Shown here one piece after another: positions 10,499 to 18,586 of a DNA stretch of 64,000 bases; position 1 is the stretch's first letter, and each line of letters begins with the position of its first letter. The notes beneath the pieces are model-generated. The model was not told the DNA's origin. It searched no databases and saw nothing but the letters and a program-made list of their open reading frames with translations. The position numbers and the translations under genes were made by a program. The DNA is from Mesorhizobium sp. C432A (GTDB taxonomy: Bacteria > Pseudomonadota > Alphaproteobacteria > Rhizobiales > Rhizobiaceae). The stretch is taken from NCBI RefSeq assembly GCF_030323145.1, contig NZ_CP100470.1, positions 3,017,001 to 3,081,000 of the forward strand, written 5' to 3'.

Positions 10499-10927
10499 CT
10501 ACCAGCGTTCCTCGGTGTCGCGGTCCGGTAGGTCTATTCCGCAGCACACCCAACCAAGGCGCTGCGCTGAACCATAGTTGTACCGAGGCTCCAGATGAGC
10601 CGGATCATCGAAGGTACCGACGTGCAGCGCGATCTCGGTTGGGGACGCGTCATAGCAAAGGCTGAGCGGCGACCCGCATTCTGGGCAGAAGCCTCTTTGC
10701 GCGATCGGCGAAGACCTTCGATATGTTGGCGTTCCGGAATTCCAGGTCAGGCTTTGGCAGGGCATCCAGGCAAGAACTGCAAACGCGCTGCCGGTCGCTC
10801 GTCTGCACATATCGCAGTGGCAGTAGTGAACCCTCGGTTCGATCCCGGCGCTGAATCGGATCCTGCCACAGAGACATCCGCCCTTGATGGCCAAGGAGCC
10901 GGGTAGGCGCTTGCCAACCTCACGCAT
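10499..10927 (-). CDS. GFA-family zinc protein
   Basis: A 142-residue protein with the GFA / CENP-V fold (formerly called glutathione-dependent formaldehyde-activating). The zinc ligands are visible: 'GGCLCG' near residue 17, 'CHCDMC' near 36-41 and 'CPEC' near 80. Many family members do not act on formaldehyde, so I make no specific reaction claim. The ATG at 10927 overlaps the last bases of a truncated PPC/DUF296 fragment. The first dozen residues are not typical of the family, and the true start may be slightly downstream, closer to 'LAIKGGCLCG'. It converges with the hybrid kinase gene across an 84-base gap with no clear terminator. Confidence 0.8.
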   Translation of the reverse strand: MREVGKRLPGSLAIKGGCLCGRIRFSAGIEPRVHYCHCDMCRRATGSAFAVLAWMPCQSLTWNSGTPTYRRSSPIAQRGFCPECGSPLSLCYDASPTEIALHVGTFDDPAHLEPRYNYGSAQRLGWVCCGIDLPDRDTEERW

Positions 10928-11096
10928 TAAGATCGATCAAGGCGGCGCCGAACGCTCCGATCGCAGTCAAAGAGGCACTGCCGAGGTTTTGGTCGGTTGC
11001 GAAGGCTGTCAGCGCACCGAAGCCTTCGTCGCCGAGGTCGAGCACGACGACGAAAGTCCTTTGCCCGCTGACCTGATTGACGAGCTTGGGTTTCAT
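10920..11096 (-). pseudogene. Truncated PPC/DUF296 domain fragment
   Basis: A 58-codon frame from ATG 11096 to TGA at 10920-10922. It matches the first third of the PPC/DUF296 (PCC) domain: 'GQRTFVVVLDLGDE', then 'ALTAFATDQNL' and 'SLTAIGAFG'. In intact proteins of about 140 residues this is followed by a strand pair and the His-rich core; here it stops after nine unrelated residues. The break coincides with the start of the GFA gene (overlap 10920-10927), which suggests a deletion or recombination joined the two. It could also be an expressed short peptide, but a 58-residue half-domain is unlikely to fold normally. Confidence 0.7.
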
Positions 11097-11122
11097 GGCG
11101 TTCCGAACCTGTTGCGGGGCAG

Positions 11123-11440
11123 TTAATGGGCATGGTGCTCGGCATTCCGCTTGCGGGTTGCCGCTGCCTTCTTTGCCGATTCCGATCGGCTTTCGGCTGA
11201 CCGTGAAGCCGATGCCTTGCCGCCGCTTTTCCCACCCTTGTGGGCCGCGGGGTGTCCGGTGTGTTTACCACGACCCGAGCCGCCTTCTTTCTTGCCGCCG
11301 CCATCGTCCTTGTTGACGGTCGCCCATGCCCGGCGCTCGGATTCCTTCTCGGAAACACCGCGCTTCTCATAGCCTGCGGCAATGTGGTCGGCTGTGCGTT
11401 CCTGTTTGTCGCTGTATTTCGATTTGTCGCCTCGTGGCAT
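11123..11440 (-). CDS. Small basic KGG-type protein
   Basis: A 105-residue hydrophilic, highly charged protein. The N-terminal half carries 'DKQERTADHIAAGYEKRG' and 'WATVNKDDGGGKK', a pattern found in many short proteobacterial proteins often annotated as plasmid-stabilisation proteins. The C-terminal half is a low-complexity Lys/Ala/Ser/Gly tail that may bind nucleic acid. The annotation 'plasmid stabilisation' is inherited rather than demonstrated. The ATG at 11440 is preceded by a purine-rich GGAGAA-type site on the minus strand. It stands alone between the PPC remnant and a stress-type SDR, a grouping reminiscent of general-stress genes, but that is inference. Confidence 0.75.
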   Translation of the reverse strand: MPRGDKSKYSDKQERTADHIAAGYEKRGVSEKESERRAWATVNKDDGGGKKEGGSGRGKHTGHPAAHKGGKSGGKASASRSAESRSESAKKAAATRKRNAEHHAH

Positions 11441-11709
11441 GGTCGTTCTCCTGGCTCAATGATGTTTGAACGGTATGCCGGCGGGAGAGTTCCAAGCGGA
11501 AATTCAGAAAATTGAAAACGCGAGCGAGGATTTCGACCAACACGGAGCGCTATTGCTCCGGAGCCGTGGCGGGTGCCGTGTAGCGGCGGCGCACGGCACC
11601 GATCACGCGTTTCTTGAAGCGATCGAGCGCGGCAAGCGTCTCCCTGGAGACGACGTCTCCGCGTGCCGTCTACTCGGTAGCCCAATGCAACGAAATACGT
11701 TCCGCGACC

Positions 11710-12681
11710 TCAGTAGCCACCGACCACCGGCAGGATCTCTCCCGTGATGTAACTCGAGCAATGCGACGAGGCGAGGAACACGTAAGCCGGGGCAAGTTCT
11801 TCCGGTTGCGCTGGCCGTTTCATCGGCGTATCCGCGCCGAATTTCGAGACGTCGTCGGCTTCCTTGTCCGAAGGGTTGAGCGGCGTCCACACCGGACCTG
11901 GCGCGACCGCGTTTACCCGGATGCCCTTGCCGACCAGATTGCCCGAAAGCGCTCGCGTGAAGGCATGAATGCCGCCCTTGGTCATCGAATAGTCAACCAG
12001 TTGCTTGGAACCGTCGATGCCGGTCACCGAACCGGTATTGATGATCGCGGAGCCCGGCTCCATGTGCGGCACGCTCTCCTGCGCCATATGAAAATAGCCG
12101 TAAAGATTGGTCTTCAGCGTCGTGTCGAAATGTTCCTCGGTCAGGTCGTTGAAGTCACTGGAATGGATTTGGAAAGCGGCGTTGTTGACCAGCACGTCGA
12201 TCCTGCCGAATTTTTCGACCGTCAGCGCCACGGCGTTGCGGCAATGCTCGCGTTCACTGACATCGGCTTTTATCAGTATGCAACGCCGGCCTTCCTTTTC
12301 GACGGCGTTTTTGGTCGCTTCGGCGTCCCTGTCTTCACTCAAGTATACGATCGCAATGTCGGCGCCCTCGCGGGCGAACAAGACTGCCACCGAACGGCCG
12401 ATGCCGGAATCACCACCCGTGATAAGCGCTACCTTGTCATCGAGTTTTTTCGATCCGAGGTAGTAAGGCGCATCGTAGAGCGGAGCGGGCTCGATCGCCC
12501 ATTCATGCCCCGGTTTGGGTTGATGCTGCTCGGGAAAAGGTGGCTCGGGATATTTGCGGGCGCCGGCTTGCATCGCTTGTTGCATTTTGCCAATGCTCTT
12601 CGTCTCGTCTTTGGCGTCGATACCACGCTGGATATGGCGTTGCTTGGCGGCTTCGGCTGAAGTCTGCGACTTAGTCTGCAT
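11710..12681 (-). CDS. SDR family oxidoreductase, general-stress type
   Basis: A 323-residue NAD(P)-dependent short-chain dehydrogenase. The ATG at 12681 follows AGGAGA; a longer frame to 12840 has no ribosome binding site and atypical sequence. Residues 1-75 form a polar, Gln/Pro-rich extension ('PEQHQPKPGHEW') typical of the YhdF/YdaD-like SDRs linked to stress responses in other bacteria. The Rossmann motif is 'TGGDSGIGRS', the 'NNAA' strand is present, and the catalytic Tyr-x-x-x-Lys is 'YSMTK'. It ends with 'GEILPVVGGY', a complete C-terminus. The substrate is unknown. No operon partner is evident. Confidence 0.87.
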   Translation of the reverse strand: MQTKSQTSAEAAKQRHIQRGIDAKDETKSIGKMQQAMQAGARKYPEPPFPEQHQPKPGHEWAIEPAPLYDAPYYLGSKKLDDKVALITGGDSGIGRSVAVLFAREGADIAIVYLSEDRDAEATKNAVEKEGRRCILIKADVSEREHCRNAVALTVEKFGRIDVLVNNAAFQIHSSDFNDLTEEHFDTTLKTNLYGYFHMAQESVPHMEPGSAIINTGSVTGIDGSKQLVDYSMTKGGIHAFTRALSGNLVGKGIRVNAVAPGPVWTPLNPSDKEADDVSKFGADTPMKRPAQPEELAPAYVFLASSHCSSYITGEILPVVGGY

Positions 12682-12864
12682 GGCTTTCTCCTGTGCTCGG
12701 AGAACGAACAACGCATGCCGGGCAAAAAAGTTTGCGCAAATATCTCGATCCCGAAAGGGCTCGCCATTGCGAACAGCCTGCGAGGGGCGTGGAGCATTGG
12801 TCGTCAATAAGATCGGAATTGCCATGCCGGTGCCGTTCACACAAACACCACATTCATTACCCGC

Positions 12865-13506
12865 TCAAAGCACGCTCTTTTCAGAGCCATAGGGTTTGGC
12901 AATGCGGACCATGCCTTTCGTCCGAAGGCGCTGGTATAAATAGAAAATCGTCATCAAGCCGATTGCTGCTCCAGCACCAAGACACAGCGCGAGCAATAGT
13001 TCTGCACCGACACCAAACGCAAGCAGAGTAACGCCCGCCGCAGCGACGATGGCATTTATGAATGCGATCATAGTAGCTGCAGTGGTCAGGTACGCCAGGA
13101 GAGGCCCAGTACGAAGAGAAGGTTCGGCGTCATTTTCGGGCCAGCGACCGAATTCCTTGGAAAACTGGAAGGCAGCCTCGTCGCCCAAAGTTCGATAGTA
13201 GGCTCTGATCCGGGCAATGCCGATATGGGCCTGCATGTTCTCAGCGGCGATGTCGACCAACCTCAAGACGGTAAAGGCACCCAGTAAAAAGACCGATGGC
13301 AGCACAACCGCGACAAACGGCAGGAAGAACTCGGAGGACTGCGTAACAAAGCCCGTTGCCACCAGAGCGCTCGACAGAGCCATAATGTAGATGGTCGTCC
13401 GCGACGCCATTTCACTTATGGACGTGCTGATCGCTGTCTGCTGCACGAAATGCTCTGTCGTCAGGGCCGCGAGAAACGAAGCATCGGGTGTCGGCGTGTC
13501 AGCCAT
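12865..13506 (-). CDS. Hypothetical membrane protein with about four TM segments
   Basis: A 213-residue protein I do not recognise. Hydrophobic stretches near residues 38-58 ('TIYIMALSSALVATGFV'), 62-82, 138-160 and 163-185 suggest two hairpins of membrane helices separated by a charged cytoplasmic stretch ('RIRAYYRTLGDEAAF'). The N-terminus is soluble and the tail basic, which suits an inner-membrane protein with cytoplasmic termini. The ATG at 13506 is the first start of the frame. No neighbour is close enough to suggest an operon. Function unknown. Confidence 0.7.
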   Translation of the reverse strand: MADTPTPDASFLAALTTEHFVQQTAISTSISEMASRTTIYIMALSSALVATGFVTQSSEFFLPFVAVVLPSVFLLGAFTVLRLVDIAAENMQAHIGIARIRAYYRTLGDEAAFQFSKEFGRWPENDAEPSLRTGPLLAYLTTAATMIAFINAIVAAAGVTLLAFGVGAELLLALCLGAGAAIGLMTIFYLYQRLRTKGMVRIAKPYGSEKSVL

Positions 13507-13961
13507 GGAGTATGCTCCTGTCGGGTCGACCTGAGTTTTTCTTCGATATAGCGCTTGCGAGGCTGGCCGCCACTGGACGCTCCCGACGTCTGACCCATGC
13601 CGGTTTTATTGTGCCATATCCAGCGAGCCCGCATCACCGATCAGAAAGGGCCGATCATGTGGTCAGCAGACGCTGGCCATATCGCAGGCGAAATGTCTGC
13701 CGCGGTCAATCTGTATGGCCTCCTGTTGGGGATCCGGGTCGAAGCGCATTCGCGGCGCGGTTGCAGTTGGGAGCGGTTCCGCGGCGGCGCTGATGCGAGT
13801 TCGCGCATTCGTGGCAGCGGCCTCGAAACAAATTCGGTCTCTAGGCCGGCAACGCGAATTCACCGGCAAGTTCAATGGTGCGGGCTTGCGGGCCGACTTT
13901 TCGGTGGCGAAGCCCATGACCACGGTCCACCAGACTCATAAATCAGCAGCCCGGATCCTGC
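13507..13961. other. 455-base gap, no supported gene
   Basis: The stretch between the membrane protein and the FtsZ-like gene carries short open frames on both strands. None has a convincing start, family signature or consistent codon pattern. It should contain the promoter of the leftward membrane-protein gene and the 3' end region of the FtsZ-like gene; I see no clear hairpin terminator. Confidence 0.45.
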
Positions 13962-14942
13962 CTACTGCGGTATCTCCAGGCCCTGCCGCAATCCTGTCGC
14001 GACGACTGAGACCCTGAATTTTCCGGCGAGTGCCCGGTCGAATATGGCGCCGACGATGATGTCGGCGTCGGCGTCGACCTCCTCGCGGATGCGGGTGGCG
14101 GCCTCATCGACTTCGAACAGCGTCATGTCCATGCCGCCCGAGATCGAGACCAGGACGCCCTTGGCGCCGATCATCGAGGCTTCGTCGAGAAGCGGGTTTG
14201 CTATCGCCGCTTCGGCGGCCTTCCTGGCGCGGTCCTCGCCCGTGGCTTCCCCGGTACCCATCATTGCGCGACCCATGTCGCGCATCACCGACTTCACGTC
14301 GGCGAAGTCGAGATTGATCAGCCCCTCCTTGACGATGAGATCGGTTATGCAGCCGACGCCGGAATAAAGGACGCGATCAGCCATGGCGAAGGCGTCCGCG
14401 AAAGTCGTCTTTGCGTCGGCGATCCTGAAGAGGTTCTGGTTCGGAATAACGATCACGGTATCGGCGCATTCGCGAAGCTGCTCGATGCCCTCTTCGGCGG
14501 CTTGCATGCGGCGCTTCCCTTCGAAGGTGAACGGCTTGGTGACGACGGCCACGGTCAGGATGCCGGCTGCCCGTGCAGCGTTCGCTATGACGGGCGCGGC
14601 ACCGGTTCCAGTTCCGCCTCCCATGCCGGCGGTCACGAAGCACATATGGGTTCCCGCAAGGTGGTCCCTGATCTCGTCGATCGATTCCTCGGCTGCCGCG
14701 CGGCCGACCGCGGGCAGCGACCCGGCGCCCAGGCCTTCCGTGACATGGGCACCCAGCTGGATCAGCCGCGATGCTTTCGACATGGTCAGTGCCTGGGCAT
14801 CGGTGTTGGCGACGATGAACTCCGCACCCTGCAGATTTTCGGCAATCATGTTGTTGACCGCGTTGCCGCCGCCACCGCCCACACCAATGACGGTTATCTT
14901 CGGCCGCATTTCCGAGATGACGGGCCTTGCCGCGGTGCTCAT
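13962..14942 (-). CDS. Short FtsZ paralogue without C-terminal tail
   Basis: A 326-residue tubulin-like GTPase. The ATG at 14942 follows AAGGAG; a longer frame upstream has no family sequence. The core is intact: '[13 protein letters not shown]' (residues 20-32), the tubulin signature 'GGGTGTG' (108-114), and '[22 protein letters not shown]' split between the T6 loop and the next helix, then the C-terminal subdomain ending in 'RVSVVATGL'. The protein stops there, lacking the disordered linker and the conserved C-terminal peptide that the main FtsZ uses to bind FtsA and other partners. S. meliloti also has a short second FtsZ, so this is a known rhizobial type. No dcw-cluster neighbours (ftsA, ftsQ) are present, so this is an accessory copy. 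Its role is uncertain. Confidence 0.9.
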   Translation of the reverse strand: MSTAARPVISEMRPKITVIGVGGGGGNAVNNMIAENLQGAEFIVANTDAQALTMSKASRLIQLGAHVTEGLGAGSLPAVGRAAAEESIDEIRDHLAGTHMCFVTAGMGGGTGTGAAPVIANAARAAGILTVAVVTKPFTFEGKRRMQAAEEGIEQLRECADTVIVIPNQNLFRIADAKTTFADAFAMADRVLYSGVGCITDLIVKEGLINLDFADVKSVMRDMGRAMMGTGEATGEDRARKAAEAAIANPLLDEASMIGAKGVLVSISGGMDMTLFEVDEAATRIREEVDADADIIVGAIFDRALAGKFRVSVVATGLRQGLEIPQ

Positions 14943-15260
14943 CGTCTTGTCTCCTTGGAATTGATCGACAAAAAAGTTCCCGGAACGCGCCGCTTGAACA
15001 CGCCAGGTGCAAGAATCAGGTTCTATCGCCTTGGCACAGGGAATCAGAGGGTGAACTTTGCGGCAAGACAAGATGTGGGACTTGTACCATATACGCCTGA
15101 ACGAGCCGACCTTTTGGACGAGTCTCCAGCCAATTTCCGGAATTGGCCCGGCTTCTGGCCAGCGAAAATCCACAATCCGGGATCCAACCCCTTCAAGCTT
15201 CACGCGCCCGCCTCACGCGCCAGAACCTTGAGAATCTGGCGGCCGATCGACGCCTGACGC
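14943..15260. other. Gap upstream of the FtsZ-like gene
   Basis: About 320 bases between the LysR gene and the FtsZ-like gene, both transcribed leftward. I find no coding sequence. It should hold the promoter of the FtsZ-like gene, but I could not pick out a confident -35/-10 pair. Confidence 0.4.
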
Positions 15261-16130
15261 TTAGCGGATCGGCATCTTGCCGCGAAACAACGGCTGATGG
15301 GCCCGCATCAGAGCGGCAATCCGGTCGGCAATCTTTCGTACCGGCGGGGAGTGGCGTTCCTCATGGTGGGTGACGATCCACTGGTCGGTTTCGAGTTCTG
15401 GGATAGGATGAGCGACGCGAACCAGCCGCGGATCGCTGTCACCGACGAAGCACGGAAAGATCGAAAGGCCGGCGCCTGCGGCCACCAATTCGCGCACTGA
15501 ATGGGTGTTGTTGCCGCGCACGGCGATGCGATCGCCGTGATGGGCTTGCAGCCAGCGCGCCGAGGCAATGTTTGCCCCTTCGCCGGTGACGCCGACGAAC
15601 AACCCGGCGGCGATGCCGTTGATCAGGTGGCGTCCGGAATAGATGGCATACGCGACCTTGCCGCTCTGACGGCCGGCCAGCCACTGTTCGGTCGGGCGCT
15701 CGCTGCGGATGCCGATATCGGCGGCGCGGCGACCGATGTCGACCCGGTCGGTGGTGGTGACGAGTTCCACCCTGATGCCGTCATCGACGGTCCAGATTTC
15801 GCCGATATGGGTGGAAACGAAGGCCGAGGTCCATGGCCCGGCCGAGACGCGGACAATGCGGTCGGGCAGGTTTCCCTCGCGCCAGCGGGTTAGCGACTGC
15901 ATTGCTGCTTCGACGTCTTCGGCGCGCCGCAGCAGTTCTTCACCGACCGGGGTTAGTCGGTAGCCGGTCTGCTGACGTACGAACAGCGCTTCGCCGATCT
16001 GCTTTTCGAGCGCGGTGACGCGTCGTCCGAGTGTGGCTGCGCTGAGGCGCGTGGTTGCCGTCGCCGCGCTCAGGCCACCCAGCCGCGCAACGTCGAGAAA
16101 CAACCTCAGATCGTCCCAGCCAATATCCAT
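15261..16130 (-). CDS. LysR-family transcriptional regulator
   Basis: A 289-residue LTTR. The ATG at 16130 begins 'MDIGWDDLRLFLDVARLGG', the standard start of the winged helix-turn-helix (residues about 5-64, with 'LSAATATTRLSAATLGRRVTAL' as helices 2-3, split here over the recognition helix). The effector-binding region (about 90-280) follows the periplasmic-binding fold and appears complete. The longer frame to 16367 is not needed. It diverges from a small DUF1127 gene across 235 bases, the usual position for an LTTR operator, but I could not identify a convincing T-N11-A site. Target genes are unknown. Confidence 0.88.
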   Translation of the reverse strand: MDIGWDDLRLFLDVARLGGLSAATATTRLSAATLGRRVTALEKQIGEALFVRQQTGYRLTPVGEELLRRAEDVEAAMQSLTRWREGNLPDRIVRVSAGPWTSAFVSTHIGEIWTVDDGIRVELVTTTDRVDIGRRAADIGIRSERPTEQWLAGRQSGKVAYAIYSGRHLINGIAAGLFVGVTGEGANIASARWLQAHHGDRIAVRGNNTHSVRELVAAGAGLSIFPCFVGDSDPRLVRVAHPIPELETDQWIVTHHEERHSPPVRKIADRIAALMRAHQPLFRGKMPIR

Positions 16131-16365
16131 TTTGCAGAAATGAAAAACTCCTTGCGACCGTGGCTGTAGCGCGAAGCGGCCATCACGCGCAAGTATATAG
16201 GCATTGGAAGCGCTTGATAATTCTGCCCTGGCGGGAAAATGACAGGCACCTCGGTTGGCCAGGCAGTCAGCGCAATCCGTTCGATCGTGCATACGCTTTG
16301 CGCGATTGCTTTGCGTTTTCGACCAATCCAAGAGCGTGGGTATCCCGCTCGCCAAGGAGACGATC

Positions 16366-16521
16366 ATGTTGCATGAACTTCGACACCGTTTCGCCCGCTG
16401 GCTTGCCTATCGCCAGACGCTTGCGAGCTTGAGGCGGCTTCCAGACAGCATATTGGCGGATGCGGGCCTTTCTCGCGAAGAGCTCCGCGAGCGTGCCCGC
16501 GACGCCAGCCTGCGTCGCTGA
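16366..16521 (+). CDS. DUF1127 small basic protein
   Basis: A 51-residue protein beginning at ATG 16366, about eight bases after AAGGAG. It has the DUF1127 pattern: Arg-rich start 'RHRFARWLAYRQTLASL', then 'RRLPDSILADAGLSREEL'. In alpha-proteobacteria such short DUF1127 proteins have been tied to phosphate and carbon metabolism and to RNA binding; nothing here identifies the role of this copy. It diverges from the LysR gene and may be under its control. Codon use is ordinary for the window. Confidence 0.85.
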   Translation: MLHELRHRFARWLAYRQTLASLRRLPDSILADAGLSREELRERARDASLRR

Positions 16522-16662
16522 GATTGGAGGCGGGCATGCAGAGAATGGAGCCGGCGGCGAGAAGCAATCATGCGTCGTCTCCTCACTGCTGAGCTGCGGC
16601 TGAATGCGCCAATACGGTTGCCACGCTTGATGCCGCCGCAGTTTCGCTCCACATCGTGAGGG

Positions 16663-17733
16663 ATGAAGACCGAGACATCCGAGCGGCGGCGGACTTTGCT
16701 GTGGGCCTTGCCCGCATCGCTGGTCCTGCATGCGCTCATCACCGCGTTCCTGGTCTATGGCCTGCCCGTTCCTGCCCAGCAGCCGCAGGAGGAGCAACCT
16801 ATCAATGTCGCACTCGTGCCGCCGCCCGAACCACCAAAGCCGAAACCCGAAGCCAAAAGTCAGCCTGAAAAGAAGGTCGAAAAGTCGGTACCGGACAACC
16901 TGCCGTCAGAGAAAGTCCTGAAGCCTGCATTCCAGTTCGGTGACAAAGACACCGGCCCCAGGAAATCGCTGGATGGGAGAAGCGCTCAGGACCAAGCGTC
17001 GTCCACCGCCAAGGACAGCGAGCCCAAGCCGGCTGCCACGCCAACCGATGCGGAGAGCAGATCTGAACCGACGCCCGACGCTGCAAAGCCGGCGGAGCCA
17101 GCCAGCATCGATGAGAAGCCGGAAGCTGACAAACAGGAGGCGGGAGCTCCTGACGCCGACAGGCACGAATCGGCCGCTGCAACACCTTCGGCTGATGATG
17201 GCGGTGAGATCGAGCTTCCTGCGTCGGCTCAGGCGCCTGAGGCCAGACCCGACACTGCACCGAAACCCAGCCCGGCGAAGGCCGCGAAGCCGCCGCGCGC
17301 AAAGGCCGCAGAGCCAAACCCCACGGCCAACTCACTAGCGTATGCGGGGCTTCCGGGTGTTCGCAAGCTTTTTTCAAAAGGCGCTACCGGCGATCCCTTC
17401 GCAACGAACTCGATGGCCGACGTGCCACGGGGGCAACGCGTAGCCGACCTTTGCTCCAATCTTCTGGGTCAGCAACTGAACGACGCCGCTTATCGCCCCG
17501 TATTGCTCCCAAGCATTCCACTAGAGGTCGGCAATCTTCTGGACGCCCCGGATACCGCTTTTCGTACCGCGACGACTTGGTATCATGTGCGCTTTCACTG
17601 TGGGATCGACACCAATGCGACGCATGTGACGTCCTTCACCTTCCGTATCGGAGCCGCCGCTTCACCCGAGGAAAGCGTTTTTCTGGATCGGGAGGCCCGT
17701 CGGCAGGGTTTTCGAGTGGGACCAGGCATGTAG
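16663..17733 (+). CDS. DUF930 envelope protein with TonB/TolA-like stalk
   Basis: A 356-residue predicted inner-membrane-anchored protein. Residues about 12-34 form one membrane helix ('LPASLVLHALITAFLVYGL'), followed by a long Pro/Ala/Lys/Glu-rich stalk (about 36-225, opening 'VPPPEPPKPKPEAK') like that of TonB or TolA, and a C-terminal DUF930 domain (about 250-350) with 'ADLCSNLLGQQL', 'RTATTWYHVRF' and two Cys that could pair. DUF930 proteins are rhizobial and of unknown function. The topology suggests a periplasmic stalk that reaches across the envelope. The ATG at 16663 follows GAGGG. It appears monocistronic. Confidence 0.8.
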   Translation: MKTETSERRRTLLWALPASLVLHALITAFLVYGLPVPAQQPQEEQPINVALVPPPEPPKPKPEAKSQPEKKVEKSVPDNLPSEKVLKPAFQFGDKDTGPRKSLDGRSAQDQASSTAKDSEPKPAATPTDAESRSEPTPDAAKPAEPASIDEKPEADKQEAGAPDADRHESAAATPSADDGGEIELPASAQAPEARPDTAPKPSPAKAAKPPRAKAAEPNPTANSLAYAGLPGVRKLFSKGATGDPFATNSMADVPRGQRVADLCSNLLGQQLNDAAYRPVLLPSIPLEVGNLLDAPDTAFRTATTWYHVRFHCGIDTNATHVTSFTFRIGAAASPEESVFLDREARRQGFRVGPGM

Positions 17734-17820
17734 CCGAAGGCAAGGGTCTCAAAACCCACGTATTGCGGGCAACAATCACCTCTTGAACGGCTGCATGCCG
17801 AATGCCGTTGCTGCCGGGCC

Positions 17821-18563
17821 TCAGCCCTTCACTGGATTGGCTTTGCGCCACTCCTCATATTCGCCGCGAGCATCGTCGTGCAGCGGATAGTAGCGCTGCA
17901 GCGGGGCGCCCTGCATGAGCTTCTCGCGCGAGAACTCCTCCCAATCGTGATGTTTTTTCGATTCTTCAATTACCTTTGCCGCCATTGCGACGGGAAGCAC
18001 AACCGCCCCGTCGTCGTCTGCGATGATAATGTCGCCCGGGATCACCGTGACACCACCACAGGCTATCGGAACGTTGACGGCGTTCGGATAGATGCTGGTT
18101 TGCACATGGTAGTTGGGCGTCCAGCCGCGCAGCCATAGGGGCAGATCGAGCTTCTCGACATTGGGCCGGTCGCGCATGCAGCCGTCGATTACGATGCCCG
18201 CGCCGCCTCTGCCCTTGAAATAGGTCGACATCATATCGCCGAAGACGCCCGAGCTCATGTCACCGCGCGCGTCGACGACGACCACATCGCCTTCCTGCGC
18301 GTGATAGAGCACGTGCCGGTGCAGTTGCGTTTCCGGGTCGGCGTATTCTCCCTCGCTGAAGAGGTCCGGCCGCTGCGGCAGGAACTGCAGCGTCAGCGCC
18401 GGCCCGACGATCGACTTCCATGGTTCTGCGCCACCGGACCGACCATGTGAGGATTGCGGAAACCCATGTGGCCCAGCGTGCCGGCAACCGTCGCGGCGCC
18501 GATTTCCCTCAGGGCGTCAATGAGGTCTTTGGACGGTCGCGTGATGTCAGGGATATGCGTCAT
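17821..18563 (-). pseudogene. RraA-like aldolase/regulator gene, frameshifted
   Basis: The N-terminal part reads from ATG 18563 ('MTHIPDITRPSKDLIDALRE', then 'GTLGHMGFRNPHMVGPVAQ') and the rest continues one base out of frame from CCA at 18423 ('PWKSIVGPALTLQF', then 'VVVDARGD', 'GIVIDGCMRD' and 'GDIIIADDDGAVVLP'). Joined, they give about 247 residues, the expected length of the RraA/dimethylmenaquinone-methyltransferase-like family, which includes 4-hydroxy-4-methyl-2-oxoglutarate aldolases and oxaloacetate decarboxylases. The 'DG..RD' substrate and metal site is present. One missing base at 18424/18425 explains the break. It follows a dehydratase gene and an ABC importer in the same orientation, so an aldolase or decarboxylase acting on their product is plausible if the gene is functional. 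Confidence 0.8.
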
Positions 18564-18586
18564 TGTGGACTCCGGTTGAGATGGAA

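Noticed and set aside
10927..11685. A 252-codon minus-strand frame over the KGG-type gene.
   Set aside because: Arg/Pro-rich composition and overlap with the well-supported small basic protein and PPC fragment in other frames.
13663..13923. An 86-codon minus-strand frame in the gap upstream of the membrane protein.
   Set aside because: No ribosome binding site, no family signature and overlapping frames on the other strand of equal length.
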